Assembly: GCA_048941605.1 (NCBI GenBank)
Contig: JBHLNL010000033.1
Location: 1 to 25,880, forward strand
Origin: Loki-b32 sp048941605
GTDB lineage: Archaea > Asgardarchaeota > Lokiarchaeia > Sigyniarchaeales > SOKP01
Reading direction: 5' to 3'
DNA: 25,880 nucleotides
In this document: positions 1 to 7,853 of the stretch, piece after piece
Position numbering within the stretch: position 1 is the stretch's first letter
Layout: each line of letters opens with the position of its first letter
The notes under the pieces: model-generated
What the model saw: only the letters and a program-made list of their open reading frames with translations
What the model was told of the DNA's origin: nothing
Database searches by the model: none
Translations under genes and position numbers: made by a program

Positions 1-375
1 TATAAAACGCTCTATTATTACAGCACAGATAGATTTGCTAAAAGGAAGAGAATTCTCTTTTTGGTGAATATATTCCATTTTTGCAATATCTCCAATCTTT
101 GCTGGAGTTAGCTCATTAATTGCCCAGCCAGTGCCAATTGCTCCATAAATTGTAAAATAACTAGGATTAAAATTAATTCCTTTAAATATTACTTTCAATT
201 TGTACGCGCGAAAAATGAAGGCAACTGTATATGTTATACAGAACAAAATAATACCAATTAAAGATATTCTTTGAAGATTTTCAAAAATTGTCTGATAATC
301 TACAAAAATAATCATTAGAATAATTATAAGAATCGTGAAGCATCCAATTATGATGCGTTTTGTTTTTGTTTCCAT
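1..375 (-). CDS. Polytopic membrane protein, LPG synthase TM / AglD-like family, C-terminus off the window
   Basis: Only the first 125 codons lie in the window; the frame is open to base 1. The ATG is at 375-373 and the reading starts METKTKRIIIG. Two hydrophobic spans are visible (about residues 8-24 and 38-54). They are followed by a loop reading TPAKIGDIAKMEYIH and then SKSICAVIIERF. A Pro-Ala-Lys-x-Gly-(D/E) loop followed by a v-x-x-E-R-x helix is characteristic of the lysylphosphatidylglycerol synthase TM region family (PF03706), which includes archaeal AglD-like and YbhN-like proteins. In archaea these are usually linked to glycolipid or dolichol-linked sugar handling, but substrates are poorly known. 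It is transcribed divergently from the U32 gene, with a TATA-like AATATATAAA about 35-45 bases upstream of the ATG. Family assignment is from the short conserved loop only. Confidence 0.65.
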   Translation of the reverse strand, partial: METKTKRIIIGCFTILIIILMIIFVDYQTIFENLQRISLIGIILFCITYTVAFIFRAYKLKVIFKGINFNPSYFTIYGAIGTGWAINELTPAKIGDIAKMEYIHQKENSLPFSKSICAVIIERFI

Positions 376-553
376 GTTGAGAAATCAGAATTAAAAATAT
401 TAAATAAATTTATATATTCTTTAATGGCAAGATTCATTTTTACATGAAATAAATTAATTTTTAGCAAGAAAACTAGAATAAATTTTATTTTTTTAAGAAT
501 AATTAATATTTATATTAGCCTAATTTCTTTAAACCAATTCAGTATCAAGTATA
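376..553. promoter_or_regulatory. Divergent intergenic region with probable promoters for both flanking genes
   Basis: This 178-bp A+T-rich gap separates the leftward membrane-protein gene from the rightward U32 gene. On the minus strand a TATA-like AATATATAAA lies near 417-408, suitable for a short leader before the ATG at 375. On the plus strand an ATATTTATA element lies near 506-514, about 40 bases before the ATG at 554, and no Shine-Dalgarno motif precedes that ATG, so a short-leader or leaderless transcript is plausible. No RNA gene or small ORF of note is seen. The promoter calls are by eye. Confidence 0.4.
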
Positions 554-1816
554 ATGAAAAAAGTAGAATTAATGGCTCCCGCTCGGAACTTTAAGGCAAT
601 AAAGGCTGCTTCGAAATATGCGGATTCAGTTTATTTTGGGATTGAAAAATATAACATGAGGATGCGTACAGAAAATATTAATTTAGAAGAATTAGACAAA
701 ATCTTAGATTACTGTAGAAAAAATGAATTGAAAGCTTATTTAACAATGAATATTTTGATGTACGATAATGAATTAAACGATCTTAGGAATTTAATGGATA
801 AAGCTAAGAATTCTGGTATTAACGCTGTAATAATCCATGATTTTGCTGCACTTCAAATAGCTAAAGATTTGAACGTGCCATTTCATGTTTCTACTCAATG
901 CAATGTATCTAATTCTCTAAGTGCAAAGTTTTATGAGGATTTAGGAGCAGAAAGGATAATTTTAGCAAGAGAACTATCTTTAGAAAAAATTAAAGAGATA
1001 AAAAGGAATCTTATAAAAACAGAAATTGAAGTATTCATTCATGGAGCAATGTGTACCTCAGTAAGCGGAAGATGTTATTTTTCTCAAGATATTTGTGGGA
1101 CTGCTAAAAAATCTGCTAATAGAGGAATGTGTGAACAACCCTGTAGAAGAAGATGGTGGATGCGTGAAGAATCTGGAACCGAATATATATATAATGGAGT
1201 AAGATTTATAAATTCAAGAGATCTGTGCACAATTGCTTATATTCCTAATTTAATTGAAGCAAATATTGATGCTTTTAAAATAGAAGGGAGGATGCAACAT
1301 CCACATTATGTTGAAGTTGTTTCAAAAACTTATCGAGAAGCTATTGAGGCGTATTATAATGGAATATTTACAAAAAAGAAAGTAGGAAAATGGGTTACAG
1401 AATTAAAGAAAGTTTATAATAGAGGTTTTACTCCAGGTTTTTATTTTAAAAGGATGACTGAAGAAGATCATCAACATAAATCACCAACAAATTTATCTCA
1501 TTACAGATATATAAGAGTAGGACAAATTGAGAAATATGATGAAAACACAAATTTTTCAACTATTTCATTAGACAATGGATATCTTTCTATAAATGATGAT
1601 ATTATAATCATGGGTAAAGATACTGACACATATATTCATCAAAAGGCTGAAAAAGTAAAGTATCAAGGGAAGAGTGTAAAAAAAACACTAAGAGGTTCAA
1701 AAGATAACAAAATTATTATTGAATTAAAAGTAATTGATAGAGTAATCGGGAGTGGAAAGGATAAAGTATATGTTTTTACTGATAAAACATACTATAAAAA
1801 GAAATATTCATTATGA
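554..1816 (+). CDS. U32 family protein (peptidase U32 / TrhP-UbiU-like, Fe-S)
   Basis: This 420-residue protein belongs to the U32 family. It starts KKVELMAPARNF, the usual N-terminal strand of the TIM-barrel, and carries the family signature at residues 159-176 (EVFIHGAMCTSVSGRCYF). Cysteines at 167 and 174, plus 193/197 and 225 (in NSRDLC), match the pattern that ligates a 4Fe-4S cluster in characterised members. Those members (E. coli TrhP/YegQ, RlhA, UbiU/UbiV) hydroxylate tRNA, rRNA or quinone precursors using prephenate or other oxygen sources; true peptidase activity is doubtful. The length is close to TrhP (about 450) rather than the shorter UbiU. The exact substrate cannot be read from sequence. 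ftcD follows after 49 bp on the same strand, so co-transcription is possible but no functional link is evident. Confidence 0.85.
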   Translation: MKKVELMAPARNFKAIKAASKYADSVYFGIEKYNMRMRTENINLEELDKILDYCRKNELKAYLTMNILMYDNELNDLRNLMDKAKNSGINAVIIHDFAALQIAKDLNVPFHVSTQCNVSNSLSAKFYEDLGAERIILARELSLEKIKEIKRNLIKTEIEVFIHGAMCTSVSGRCYFSQDICGTAKKSANRGMCEQPCRRRWWMREESGTEYIYNGVRFINSRDLCTIAYIPNLIEANIDAFKIEGRMQHPHYVEVVSKTYREAIEAYYNGIFTKKKVGKWVTELKKVYNRGFTPGFYFKRMTEEDHQHKSPTNLSHYRYIRVGQIEKYDENTNFSTISLDNGYLSINDDIIIMGKDTDTYIHQKAEKVKYQGKSVKKTLRGSKDNKIIIELKVIDRVIGSGKDKVYVFTDKTYYKKKYSL

Positions 1817-1854
1817 TTTATTCATTTAATTTCATGTAAGAACTCAATTAAAAT

Positions 1855-1858
1855 AGGT
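1855..1858 (+). promoter_or_regulatory. Ribosome binding site of ftcD
   Basis: AGGT sits 7 bases before the ATG at 1866, with only T residues between. It supports this start codon for the formiminotransferase. Confidence 0.4.
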
Positions 1859-1865
1859 TTTTTTT

Positions 1866-2783
1866 ATGGAAAAAGATAAAAAGAAAATTGTAGAATCTGT
1901 TCCTAATTATTCTGAAGGAAAAGATGGAAAAAAGATCGAATTAATAGTTAATGAAATAAAAAACACTCCTAACACTCGGATTGTAGATGTTCAATATGAT
2001 TCTGATTATAATAGAGCAGTAATTACATTTGTTGGAACGCCTGAAGCAGTTTTAAAAGCAAACATTAGTGCAGCAGAAAAAGCTATTGAATTGATTGATA
2101 TGAATACACATAAGGGCCAGCATCCTCGAATTGGTGCTATTGATGTAGTTCCATTTGTGCCAGCACAAAATGTGAGTATGGATGAATGTATTGAGTTGTC
2201 AGAAAAATTTGCAGAAAAAATGGCAACCAAAGGAATCCCAATATATCTTTATGAAGAATCTGCTCGAAAATTAGAAAGGAAAAACATAGACAACATTCGA
2301 AAGGGGGAATATGAAAAACTTAAAGATGATATTAAAACAGACCCTGAACGAAAACCTGATTTTGGTCCCTCTGAATTTCATCCTACTGCTGGTGCAATAA
2401 TAACTGGGGCAAGAAATCCATTGATAAGTTTTAATATTAACTTAGATACTAAAGATGTAAGAATTGCAAAAAAAGTTGCTAAAGCTATTCATTTACGTTC
2501 TGGTGGACTAGTAAATATCAAAGCAATGGGAACAGAACTAGCCAATCGAGATTTTGTACAAGTTGGGATTTCTAATATTAATTATAGGAAAACACCTTTA
2601 TATAGGCAATTAGAGTTAGTAAGAATGGAAGCCGCTAGATATGGAGTATCGGTAATAGGATCCGAATTAGTAGGTGTTTTACCTTTAGGAGCAGTTCTTA
2701 ACTCATTAGAATATTATTTACAACTTGAAAAACCTGATAAATTGGAAGATAAACACTTATTAGAACATTATTTTGATTTTTAA
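1866..2783 (+). CDS. ftcD: Glutamate formiminotransferase (FTCD transferase domain only)
   Basis: This protein transfers the formimino group of N-formimino-L-glutamate to a tetrahydrofolate-type cofactor, releasing glutamate, the last step of one histidine degradation route. At 305 residues it has the two formiminotransferase subdomains (PF07837 and PF02971). It lacks the cyclodeaminase domain that is fused in animal FTCD. Recognisable segments are ESVPNYSEGKD near residue 10, VDVQYDSDYNRAVIT near 40-54, and HKGQHPRIGAIDV at 82-94. His82 aligns, from memory, with the catalytic histidine of the mammalian enzyme. The gene converges with the hutU-hutH-hutI operon, whose product is its substrate, with only 16 bp between the two stop codons. 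No cyclodeaminase (fchA) is in the window, so the fate of the formimino group is not shown here. Whether the carrier is folate or methanopterin cannot be told. Confidence 0.93.
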   Translation: MEKDKKKIVESVPNYSEGKDGKKIELIVNEIKNTPNTRIVDVQYDSDYNRAVITFVGTPEAVLKANISAAEKAIELIDMNTHKGQHPRIGAIDVVPFVPAQNVSMDECIELSEKFAEKMATKGIPIYLYEESARKLERKNIDNIRKGEYEKLKDDIKTDPERKPDFGPSEFHPTAGAIITGARNPLISFNINLDTKDVRIAKKVAKAIHLRSGGLVNIKAMGTELANRDFVQVGISNINYRKTPLYRQLELVRMEAARYGVSVIGSELVGVLPLGAVLNSLEYYLQLEKPDKLEDKHLLEHYFDF

Positions 2784-2799
2784 GAATTAAATCTAAGAA

Positions 2800-4116
2800 T
2801 TAAGTTGATAAATTATTATCAACTACTATCTTTCCATTTTTTATTACTATTAAGGCTAAATTTACTCCAAAATGATAAGGTAGGAAATTGTGATTAGGTA
2901 TATCAAAAACTATTAAATCTGCTTTTTTACCAATTTCTAGACTCCCAATTTCATCTTGTTTTTGAAGCGCACATGCAGCATTTATAGTTGCTGCAGTTAG
3001 TGCTTCTGCTGGTGAAAGTTTCATGTTGTAACAAGCTAATGCAATTATCATTTGCATTGATTCTGTCCAACAATTCGGATTAAGATCAGTTGCTATGGCA
3101 ACAGGTATTCCTAATTCGATCATTTTTCTAGCAGGTGCGTATTCATTTAACATTAAACAAAAAGGTGTTCCTGGTAAAAGAGTAGCTATAACTCCTGCTT
3201 CTGCCATAGCCTTTAAACCCTTTTCATTGGACTTTAAAAGATGACTTGCTTGTATTGCTCTCACTTCAGAAGCTAATAAAGCTCCATTAGTATCTACAAT
3301 CTCATCAATATGGATTTGAGGTTTTAAACCATATCTAATTGCGGTTTTTAATATTTTACGTGCTTGTTTTATGGAGAATATTCCTTCTTCACAAAATACA
3401 TCACAGAATTCAGCAAGTCTTTCCCTAACAATTTCTGGAATCATGTCTGAAATGATCAGATCAACATATTTATCTCTTTTATCATTATATTCTGGTGGTA
3501 TTGCATGGGCACCTAAAAAAGTTGGAATTATATCCATTGGATGTTCATCATTTAAAATTTCAATAGCTCTTAATTGTTTAACTTCACTTTCCGTTGTTAA
3601 TCCATAACCAGATTTAGCTTCTAAAGTAGTTGTACCATATGACAGCATTCTATCTAAGATTTTCATTCCATTTTTAACTAATTTCTCTATTGAGGCTTGT
3701 CTAGTTTCGCGAACAGTCTTTAGGATCCCTCCTCCTAATTTTAATATCTCGAGGTATGATATCCCCTCAAGTTTCATTGATAATTCATTTTCTCTTGTAC
3801 CCTCAAAAATAATGTGTGTATGCGGATCAATGAAACCGGGAGTAACAAGCTTATTAGTTGCATCAATTTTAGTGGGGATTTTCCCAAATTCATATTTAGA
3901 CATAAGTTCATCTGTGTTACCGATAAAAATAATGATATCATCCTTAATGGCTACAGCTCCATCATTAATAACCGCTAATTCGGACATATTTTCTTCTATT
4001 CTTGGAGCACCATATTTCGTATTCATCGTAACAAGTTCATTAATGTGAAATATCGCTAAATCTGGATCAACATCAGTAAAAAGTTCTTTTTTTGAATACG
4101 TAGATGCAACAAACAT
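2800..4116 (-). CDS. hutI: Imidazolonepropionase
   Basis: This enzyme hydrolyses 4-imidazolone-5-propionate to N-formimino-L-glutamate, the third step of histidine degradation. It is a 438-residue amidohydrolase-superfamily metalloenzyme. The metal and catalytic residues are all visible: HTH at 99-101 in GFIDPHTHIIFEGTR, His269 and Glu272 in QIHIDEI, His292 in the following SHL, and Asp344 in ATDLNPN. These sit at a constant offset of 19-20 from the numbering I recall for the Bacillus subtilis enzyme (80/82, 249, 252, 272, 324), so the active site looks intact. The C-terminal ADLIVFD strand and the KNGKIVVDN end are typical. The start ATG lies one base beyond the hutH stop, so translation is probably coupled to hutH. 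It is the last gene of the leftward hut operon. Confidence 0.95.
   Translation of the reverse strand: MFVASTYSKKELFTDVDPDLAIFHINELVTMNTKYGAPRIEENMSELAVINDGAVAIKDDIIIFIGNTDELMSKYEFGKIPTKIDATNKLVTPGFIDPHTHIIFEGTRENELSMKLEGISYLEILKLGGGILKTVRETRQASIEKLVKNGMKILDRMLSYGTTTLEAKSGYGLTTESEVKQLRAIEILNDEHPMDIIPTFLGAHAIPPEYNDKRDKYVDLIISDMIPEIVRERLAEFCDVFCEEGIFSIKQARKILKTAIRYGLKPQIHIDEIVDTNGALLASEVRAIQASHLLKSNEKGLKAMAEAGVIATLLPGTPFCLMLNEYAPARKMIELGIPVAIATDLNPNCWTESMQMIIALACYNMKLSPAEALTAATINAACALQKQDEIGSLEIGKKADLIVFDIPNHNFLPYHFGVNLALIVIKNGKIVVDNNLST
2803..2824. terminator. Inverted repeat at the ftcD/hutI convergent junction, possible terminator
   Basis: AGTTGATA at 2803-2810 and TATCAACT at 2817-2824 form a perfect 8-bp stem with a 6-base loop. 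It overlaps the last codons of hutI and lies 19 bases after the ftcD stop. In the ftcD direction it is followed within about 12 bases by a T-rich stretch ending in TTTTTT. In the hutI direction the downstream sequence is also T-rich. Archaeal termination mainly depends on U-tracts, so the hairpin role is a guess. Confidence 0.35.
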
Positions 4117-4117
4117 A

Positions 4118-5644
4118 TTAATTCCACTTAAAATATTGTTTTGCGATTGATAATAATTTATTACCTCTAATAATTTCTATTGCTACTTCTATATAATCTG
4201 AGAGAATTGTATCTTCAGTTATATGAGGTATCGCTTCTCTTATAAATTTATGACATGCTTCTAAAATTTGACTCGACTTTAATGGTCTCCTAAAATCAAG
4301 TGCCTGAGCTGCACACAAAAGTTCAATTGCTAAAATTTTTTCTAAGTTAGAGATTATTCTAAGAGCTTTTCTTGCACTTATTGCGCCCATGCTTACATGA
4401 TCTTCTTGTCCACCCCCAGTAGGGATGCTATCCGCACTTGCAGGATAACAAAGAGATTTATTTTCACTAACTAAAGCAGCTGAAGTATATTGAACTATCA
4501 TAAATCCAGAGTTCAATCCTGCGTTTTCTATTAAATATAAAGGTAACTCCCACTTACCTTCTAAGAGAAGGAAAATGCGGCGATCTGAAATATTACCAAG
4601 TTCAGAAGCAGCTAAACTAACATAATCTATAGGTAAAGCTAACGGTTGTCCATGAAAATTTCCACCACTATAAGTTTCATTTTGATCAAATACAACAGGG
4701 TTGTCAGTAACAGAATTAATTTCAAGGTCTAGTTGTTTTTTTAAATGAGACAAAGCATCTCTAGAAGCACCATGAACCTGCGGAATACATCGAATGGAAT
4801 AAGGATCCTGGACACGTCCACAGTCCTTATGGGATTCTACCATTTGTGAATCCTCCAAAAACATTCTCATTCTTTCCGCAACTGTTATTGCTCCATTATG
4901 AGGCCTCAAATTTACAAGTTTTTCAGCAAATGGTTGAGTGGATGCCAGATAACCTTCCACTGTTAATGCACCAATAAGATCAGCATGATCCAGACAATTT
5001 GATAATAATTCAACAATTTTTATCGCATGTGCAGCTATAAATTGAGTTCCATTAATCAATGCTACTCCTTCTTTTGCTTGTAACTTTAATGGTTTGATAT
5101 TCTGCTCTTTTAATATTTTTTTAGTTGGTATATAATTTTTACCATCTTTAGACAAATAACCTTCTCCAATTAAAGGTAAAAATAAATGAGCTAAAGGTGC
5201 TAAGTCTCCAGAAGCCCCAACTGAACCTTTTTTAGGAACTAATGGAATAAAATCATTATCTATATGCCAACATATTCTTTCTATCACTTCTAAAGAAACT
5301 CCTGAATAACCCCTTGATAAAGTATGTACCTTTAATATTAGCATTAATTTAGAAATTTCAAGATCTACAGGGGAGCCTACACCCACGCTATGACTTTTAA
5401 GAAGATTCTCTTGTAGCTTTCCAGTTTCTTCTTTTGAAATCTTTGTGGTGCAGAGTGATGCAAATCCTGTATTTATACTATATACTAACTTTTCTCCTTT
5501 AGCTATTGATTGTACAATATTATAATTTTTAATAATTTGCTCTTTTATCTTATCTGTTAGAATACCTTTCATAAACCCTTTGGATATTTCTAAAGCTTTT
5601 TCAATAGTTAAATGCTCCTCTGCATATCTAAAAATATTTCCCAT
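4118..5644 (-). CDS. hutH: Histidine ammonia-lyase
   Basis: This enzyme deaminates L-histidine to urocanate, the first step of the Hut pathway. The 508-residue protein carries the A144-S145-G146 triad (in GSVGASGDLAPLAH) that cyclises to the MIO electrophile. Other active-site elements are Tyr55 in YSINTGF, His85 in KSHSVGVG, Tyr282 and Arg285 in DPYSIR, and QEDHVSMG from 413. His85 and Glu414 (QEDH rather than the QD seen in phenylalanine lyases) argue for histidine over aromatic substrates. The usual Gly after NTGF is Ala62 here, a mild departure. A good ribosome binding site, AAGGAG, stands 10 bases before the ATG in the 48-bp gap after hutU. It is the middle gene of hutU-hutH-hutI. Confidence 0.95.
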   Translation of the reverse strand: MGNIFRYAEEHLTIEKALEISKGFMKGILTDKIKEQIIKNYNIVQSIAKGEKLVYSINTGFASLCTTKISKEETGKLQENLLKSHSVGVGSPVDLEISKLMLILKVHTLSRGYSGVSLEVIERICWHIDNDFIPLVPKKGSVGASGDLAPLAHLFLPLIGEGYLSKDGKNYIPTKKILKEQNIKPLKLQAKEGVALINGTQFIAAHAIKIVELLSNCLDHADLIGALTVEGYLASTQPFAEKLVNLRPHNGAITVAERMRMFLEDSQMVESHKDCGRVQDPYSIRCIPQVHGASRDALSHLKKQLDLEINSVTDNPVVFDQNETYSGGNFHGQPLALPIDYVSLAASELGNISDRRIFLLLEGKWELPLYLIENAGLNSGFMIVQYTSAALVSENKSLCYPASADSIPTGGGQEDHVSMGAISARKALRIISNLEKILAIELLCAAQALDFRRPLKSSQILEACHKFIREAIPHITEDTILSDYIEVAIEIIRGNKLLSIAKQYFKWN

Positions 5645-5654
5645 AATTATTCAA

Positions 5655-5660
5655 CTCCTT
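5655..5660 (-). promoter_or_regulatory. Shine-Dalgarno site of hutH
   Basis: AAGGAG on the minus strand, 10 bases before the hutH ATG at 5644. It is one of the strongest ribosome binding sites in the window and fixes the hutH start. Confidence 0.6.
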
Positions 5661-5692
5661 AATTTATTAAGCTATTTAACTTGATTTTATTT

Positions 5693-7714
5693 TCATTTCA
5701 GCTTTTTTAAATAATTCTCTACTATATTATCTAAAAGTTTATCTTCTGCTATAAATGGTAATGTTAAATGTCCTCTTTTTTCATTCTCTAAATTCCAATT
5801 TAAAGCAGTCTCATAAGCATTAGTATTTCTAGCCCAACTTCTTCTAGCTATCCCTCCCATTACATCCCATTCAATAGCAGCATTGATAATATGATCAACT
5901 CTTTCAGAACCATCTAAAACTAGTCCAAATCCTCCATTAAAGCATTTCCCAATCCCAACACCCCCTCCATTTGATAAAACTACATAAGTCATACCTCTCA
6001 CTGCATTACCAGTAAAACAATGAACAGCCATTTCTGCCATTACATTACTCCCATCTCTGATATTAGATGTTTCTCTAAAAGGCGAATCTGTTCCAGATAC
6101 ATCATGATGATCTCTTCCTAACATTATTGGGCCAATCTCCCTCTTCCTTACCATATCATTAAACTTTAAAGCGATATTAATTCGTTCCTTAGCATCAGCA
6201 TATAAAATTCTTGCTTTTGTTCCAACAACCAATTTATTCTTTTTAGCGTCCCGTATCCAATAATAATTATCTCTGTCTTGAGCTCTTCTCTCTGGATTAA
6301 TAGAGTTCATTGCTGCTTGATCGGTTTTATCCAAGTCTTCTTCTTTTCCAGAAAGGCAAACCCATCTAAAAGGTCCGTAACCATAATCAAAACAAATTGG
6401 TCCCATTATATCTTCAACGTAGGATGGAAAAACAAATCCTTCTGAGGGATCTGTACCATTTTTCGCTATATTTTTAGCACCTGCATCGAATACTGCTTTC
6501 ATAAAGGAATTTCCATAATCCCAAAAATAAGTCCCTCTTTTTGTCATAATTTTAATAAGTCTGAATTGTTCTTTTAAAGATTCATCCACAAGTTTCTTAA
6601 ATCTCTCACTATTGGATTTAATTAATTCTCTACCCTCTTTAAAGCTTATTTGATAAGGAGTATAGCCACCTTCATAGACAGCATGACAAGATGTCTGATC
6701 TGAAGCAAGATCTACTTTAATATCTTTCTCAACAACATATTTCCATAAATCTACAATATTACCTTGATATGCAATAGATATTGGTCTTTTTGATTTTCTG
6801 GCATCTTCCACCCATTCAAAAATTTCATCTAAATTATCAGATATTCGAGAAACCCATCCTTGTTCATATCTGGTTTTAATTCTTGAATCATCAACTTCAG
6901 CTATTACACCAATCCCTCCTGCAATTTCAATGGCTTTAGCTTGTGCTCCACTCATACCTCCTAATCCAGAAGAAAGATATAAAATGCCATTTAGACTTCT
7001 ATCCTGCGGTAAATTTAAGTATAATCTTCCTGCATTTAATAGGGTAATGTACGTACCATGGACAATGCCTTGAGGTCCTATATACATCCATCCTCCAGCA
7101 GTCATTTGACCATAATTAGCAACACCTAAAGCAGCTGCAACAGAAAAATAATCCGAATTATCAAACATCCCAACCATTAAGCCATTGGTCGAGATTACTC
7201 TTGGAGCAGTTTCTGAAGTAGGGAAGAGACCAACAGGATGTCCTGAAGCTATAACAAGAGTTTGGTTTCTATTAATTACTTCAAGATATTTTTTAACTAA
7301 TTGGTACTGCATCCAATTCTGAAATACTTGTCCACTTTCTCCATAAGTTACTAATTCATAGGGATAAAGGGCTACTTCGAAGTCAAGATTATTATCTATC
7401 ATTACTTGTAGAGCCTTTCCCTCAAGTGTTTTTCCTTTATATTCATTAACAGATTTTGCTTTTATAGGACCTTCTGGTCTATATCTATATCCATATATTC
7501 TTCCTCTCAAAACTAGTTCTTCCATAAATTCAGGCGCTAATTTCTCATGTAAAGAAGGAGGAATATATCTCAAAGCATTTTTTAAAGCTAATTTTGTTTG
7601 AATTGGGGTTAATTTATAGCCTCTAGATGGCGCTCTTCTTATACCTTCAAAGAATTTTGGGTAATGTGGTAGCTCCTCTGATAAAGTGATTTTTATAGCT
7701 TTTGAAATATCCAT
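5693..7714 (-). CDS. hutU: Urocanate hydratase, long (animal/trypanosomatid-length) form
   Basis: This enzyme adds water to urocanate to give 4-imidazolone-5-propionate, using tightly bound NAD+ as electrophile. At 673 residues it is the long urocanase form, about the length of human UROC1 (676) and over 100 residues longer than the common bacterial HutU (about 555). Conserved stretches include ELVTYGESGQVFQNW near 120-134, YGQMTAGGWMYIGPQG near 201-216, the NAD-site SGLGGMSGAQAK at 249-260, GPFRWVCLSG near 447-456, and GRDHHDVSGTDSPFRETSN at 533-551. A GGAG motif lies 11 bases before the ATG. It is first in the hutU-hutH-hutI operon. The inserted middle region (about 340-530) also follows the animal enzyme, so this is a true long-form member rather than a fusion. 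The assignment is firm. Confidence 0.95.
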   Translation of the reverse strand: MDISKAIKITLSEELPHYPKFFEGIRRAPSRGYKLTPIQTKLALKNALRYIPPSLHEKLAPEFMEELVLRGRIYGYRYRPEGPIKAKSVNEYKGKTLEGKALQVMIDNNLDFEVALYPYELVTYGESGQVFQNWMQYQLVKKYLEVINRNQTLVIASGHPVGLFPTSETAPRVISTNGLMVGMFDNSDYFSVAAALGVANYGQMTAGGWMYIGPQGIVHGTYITLLNAGRLYLNLPQDRSLNGILYLSSGLGGMSGAQAKAIEIAGGIGVIAEVDDSRIKTRYEQGWVSRISDNLDEIFEWVEDARKSKRPISIAYQGNIVDLWKYVVEKDIKVDLASDQTSCHAVYEGGYTPYQISFKEGRELIKSNSERFKKLVDESLKEQFRLIKIMTKRGTYFWDYGNSFMKAVFDAGAKNIAKNGTDPSEGFVFPSYVEDIMGPICFDYGYGPFRWVCLSGKEEDLDKTDQAAMNSINPERRAQDRDNYYWIRDAKKNKLVVGTKARILYADAKERINIALKFNDMVRKREIGPIMLGRDHHDVSGTDSPFRETSNIRDGSNVMAEMAVHCFTGNAVRGMTYVVLSNGGGVGIGKCFNGGFGLVLDGSERVDHIINAAIEWDVMGGIARRSWARNTNAYETALNWNLENEKRGHLTLPFIAEDKLLDNIVENYLKKLK

Positions 7715-7853
7715 AGTTTATCTAACTCCATTTAATATATAAATCATATTATTTTAGAGTTACTACTTGATAAAAGATACAATATAGATTTGTTATTAGT
7801 GGTTAAGAATGTTTTATTAGAGATAAGAAAAGAAGAATTTATATAAATATTAA
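7715..7853 (-). promoter_or_regulatory. Upstream region of the hut operon
   Basis: This 139-bp gap lies between the hutU start and the LRR gene stop, both on the minus strand. It holds the hutU ribosome binding site (GGAG at 7729-7726). TATA-like stretches occur at 7744-7731 and around 7837-7848, where a 12-bp A/T palindrome sits. T-rich sequence just after the LRR stop could end that transcript. The hut promoter is likely here, but I cannot place it exactly. Confidence 0.35.

Noticed and set aside
7837..7848. 12-bp palindrome ATTTATATAAAT upstream of the hut operon as an operator
   Set aside because: It is made only of A and T in an A/T-rich gap and is over 120 bases from the hutU start; chance or a TATA-like element is as likely.
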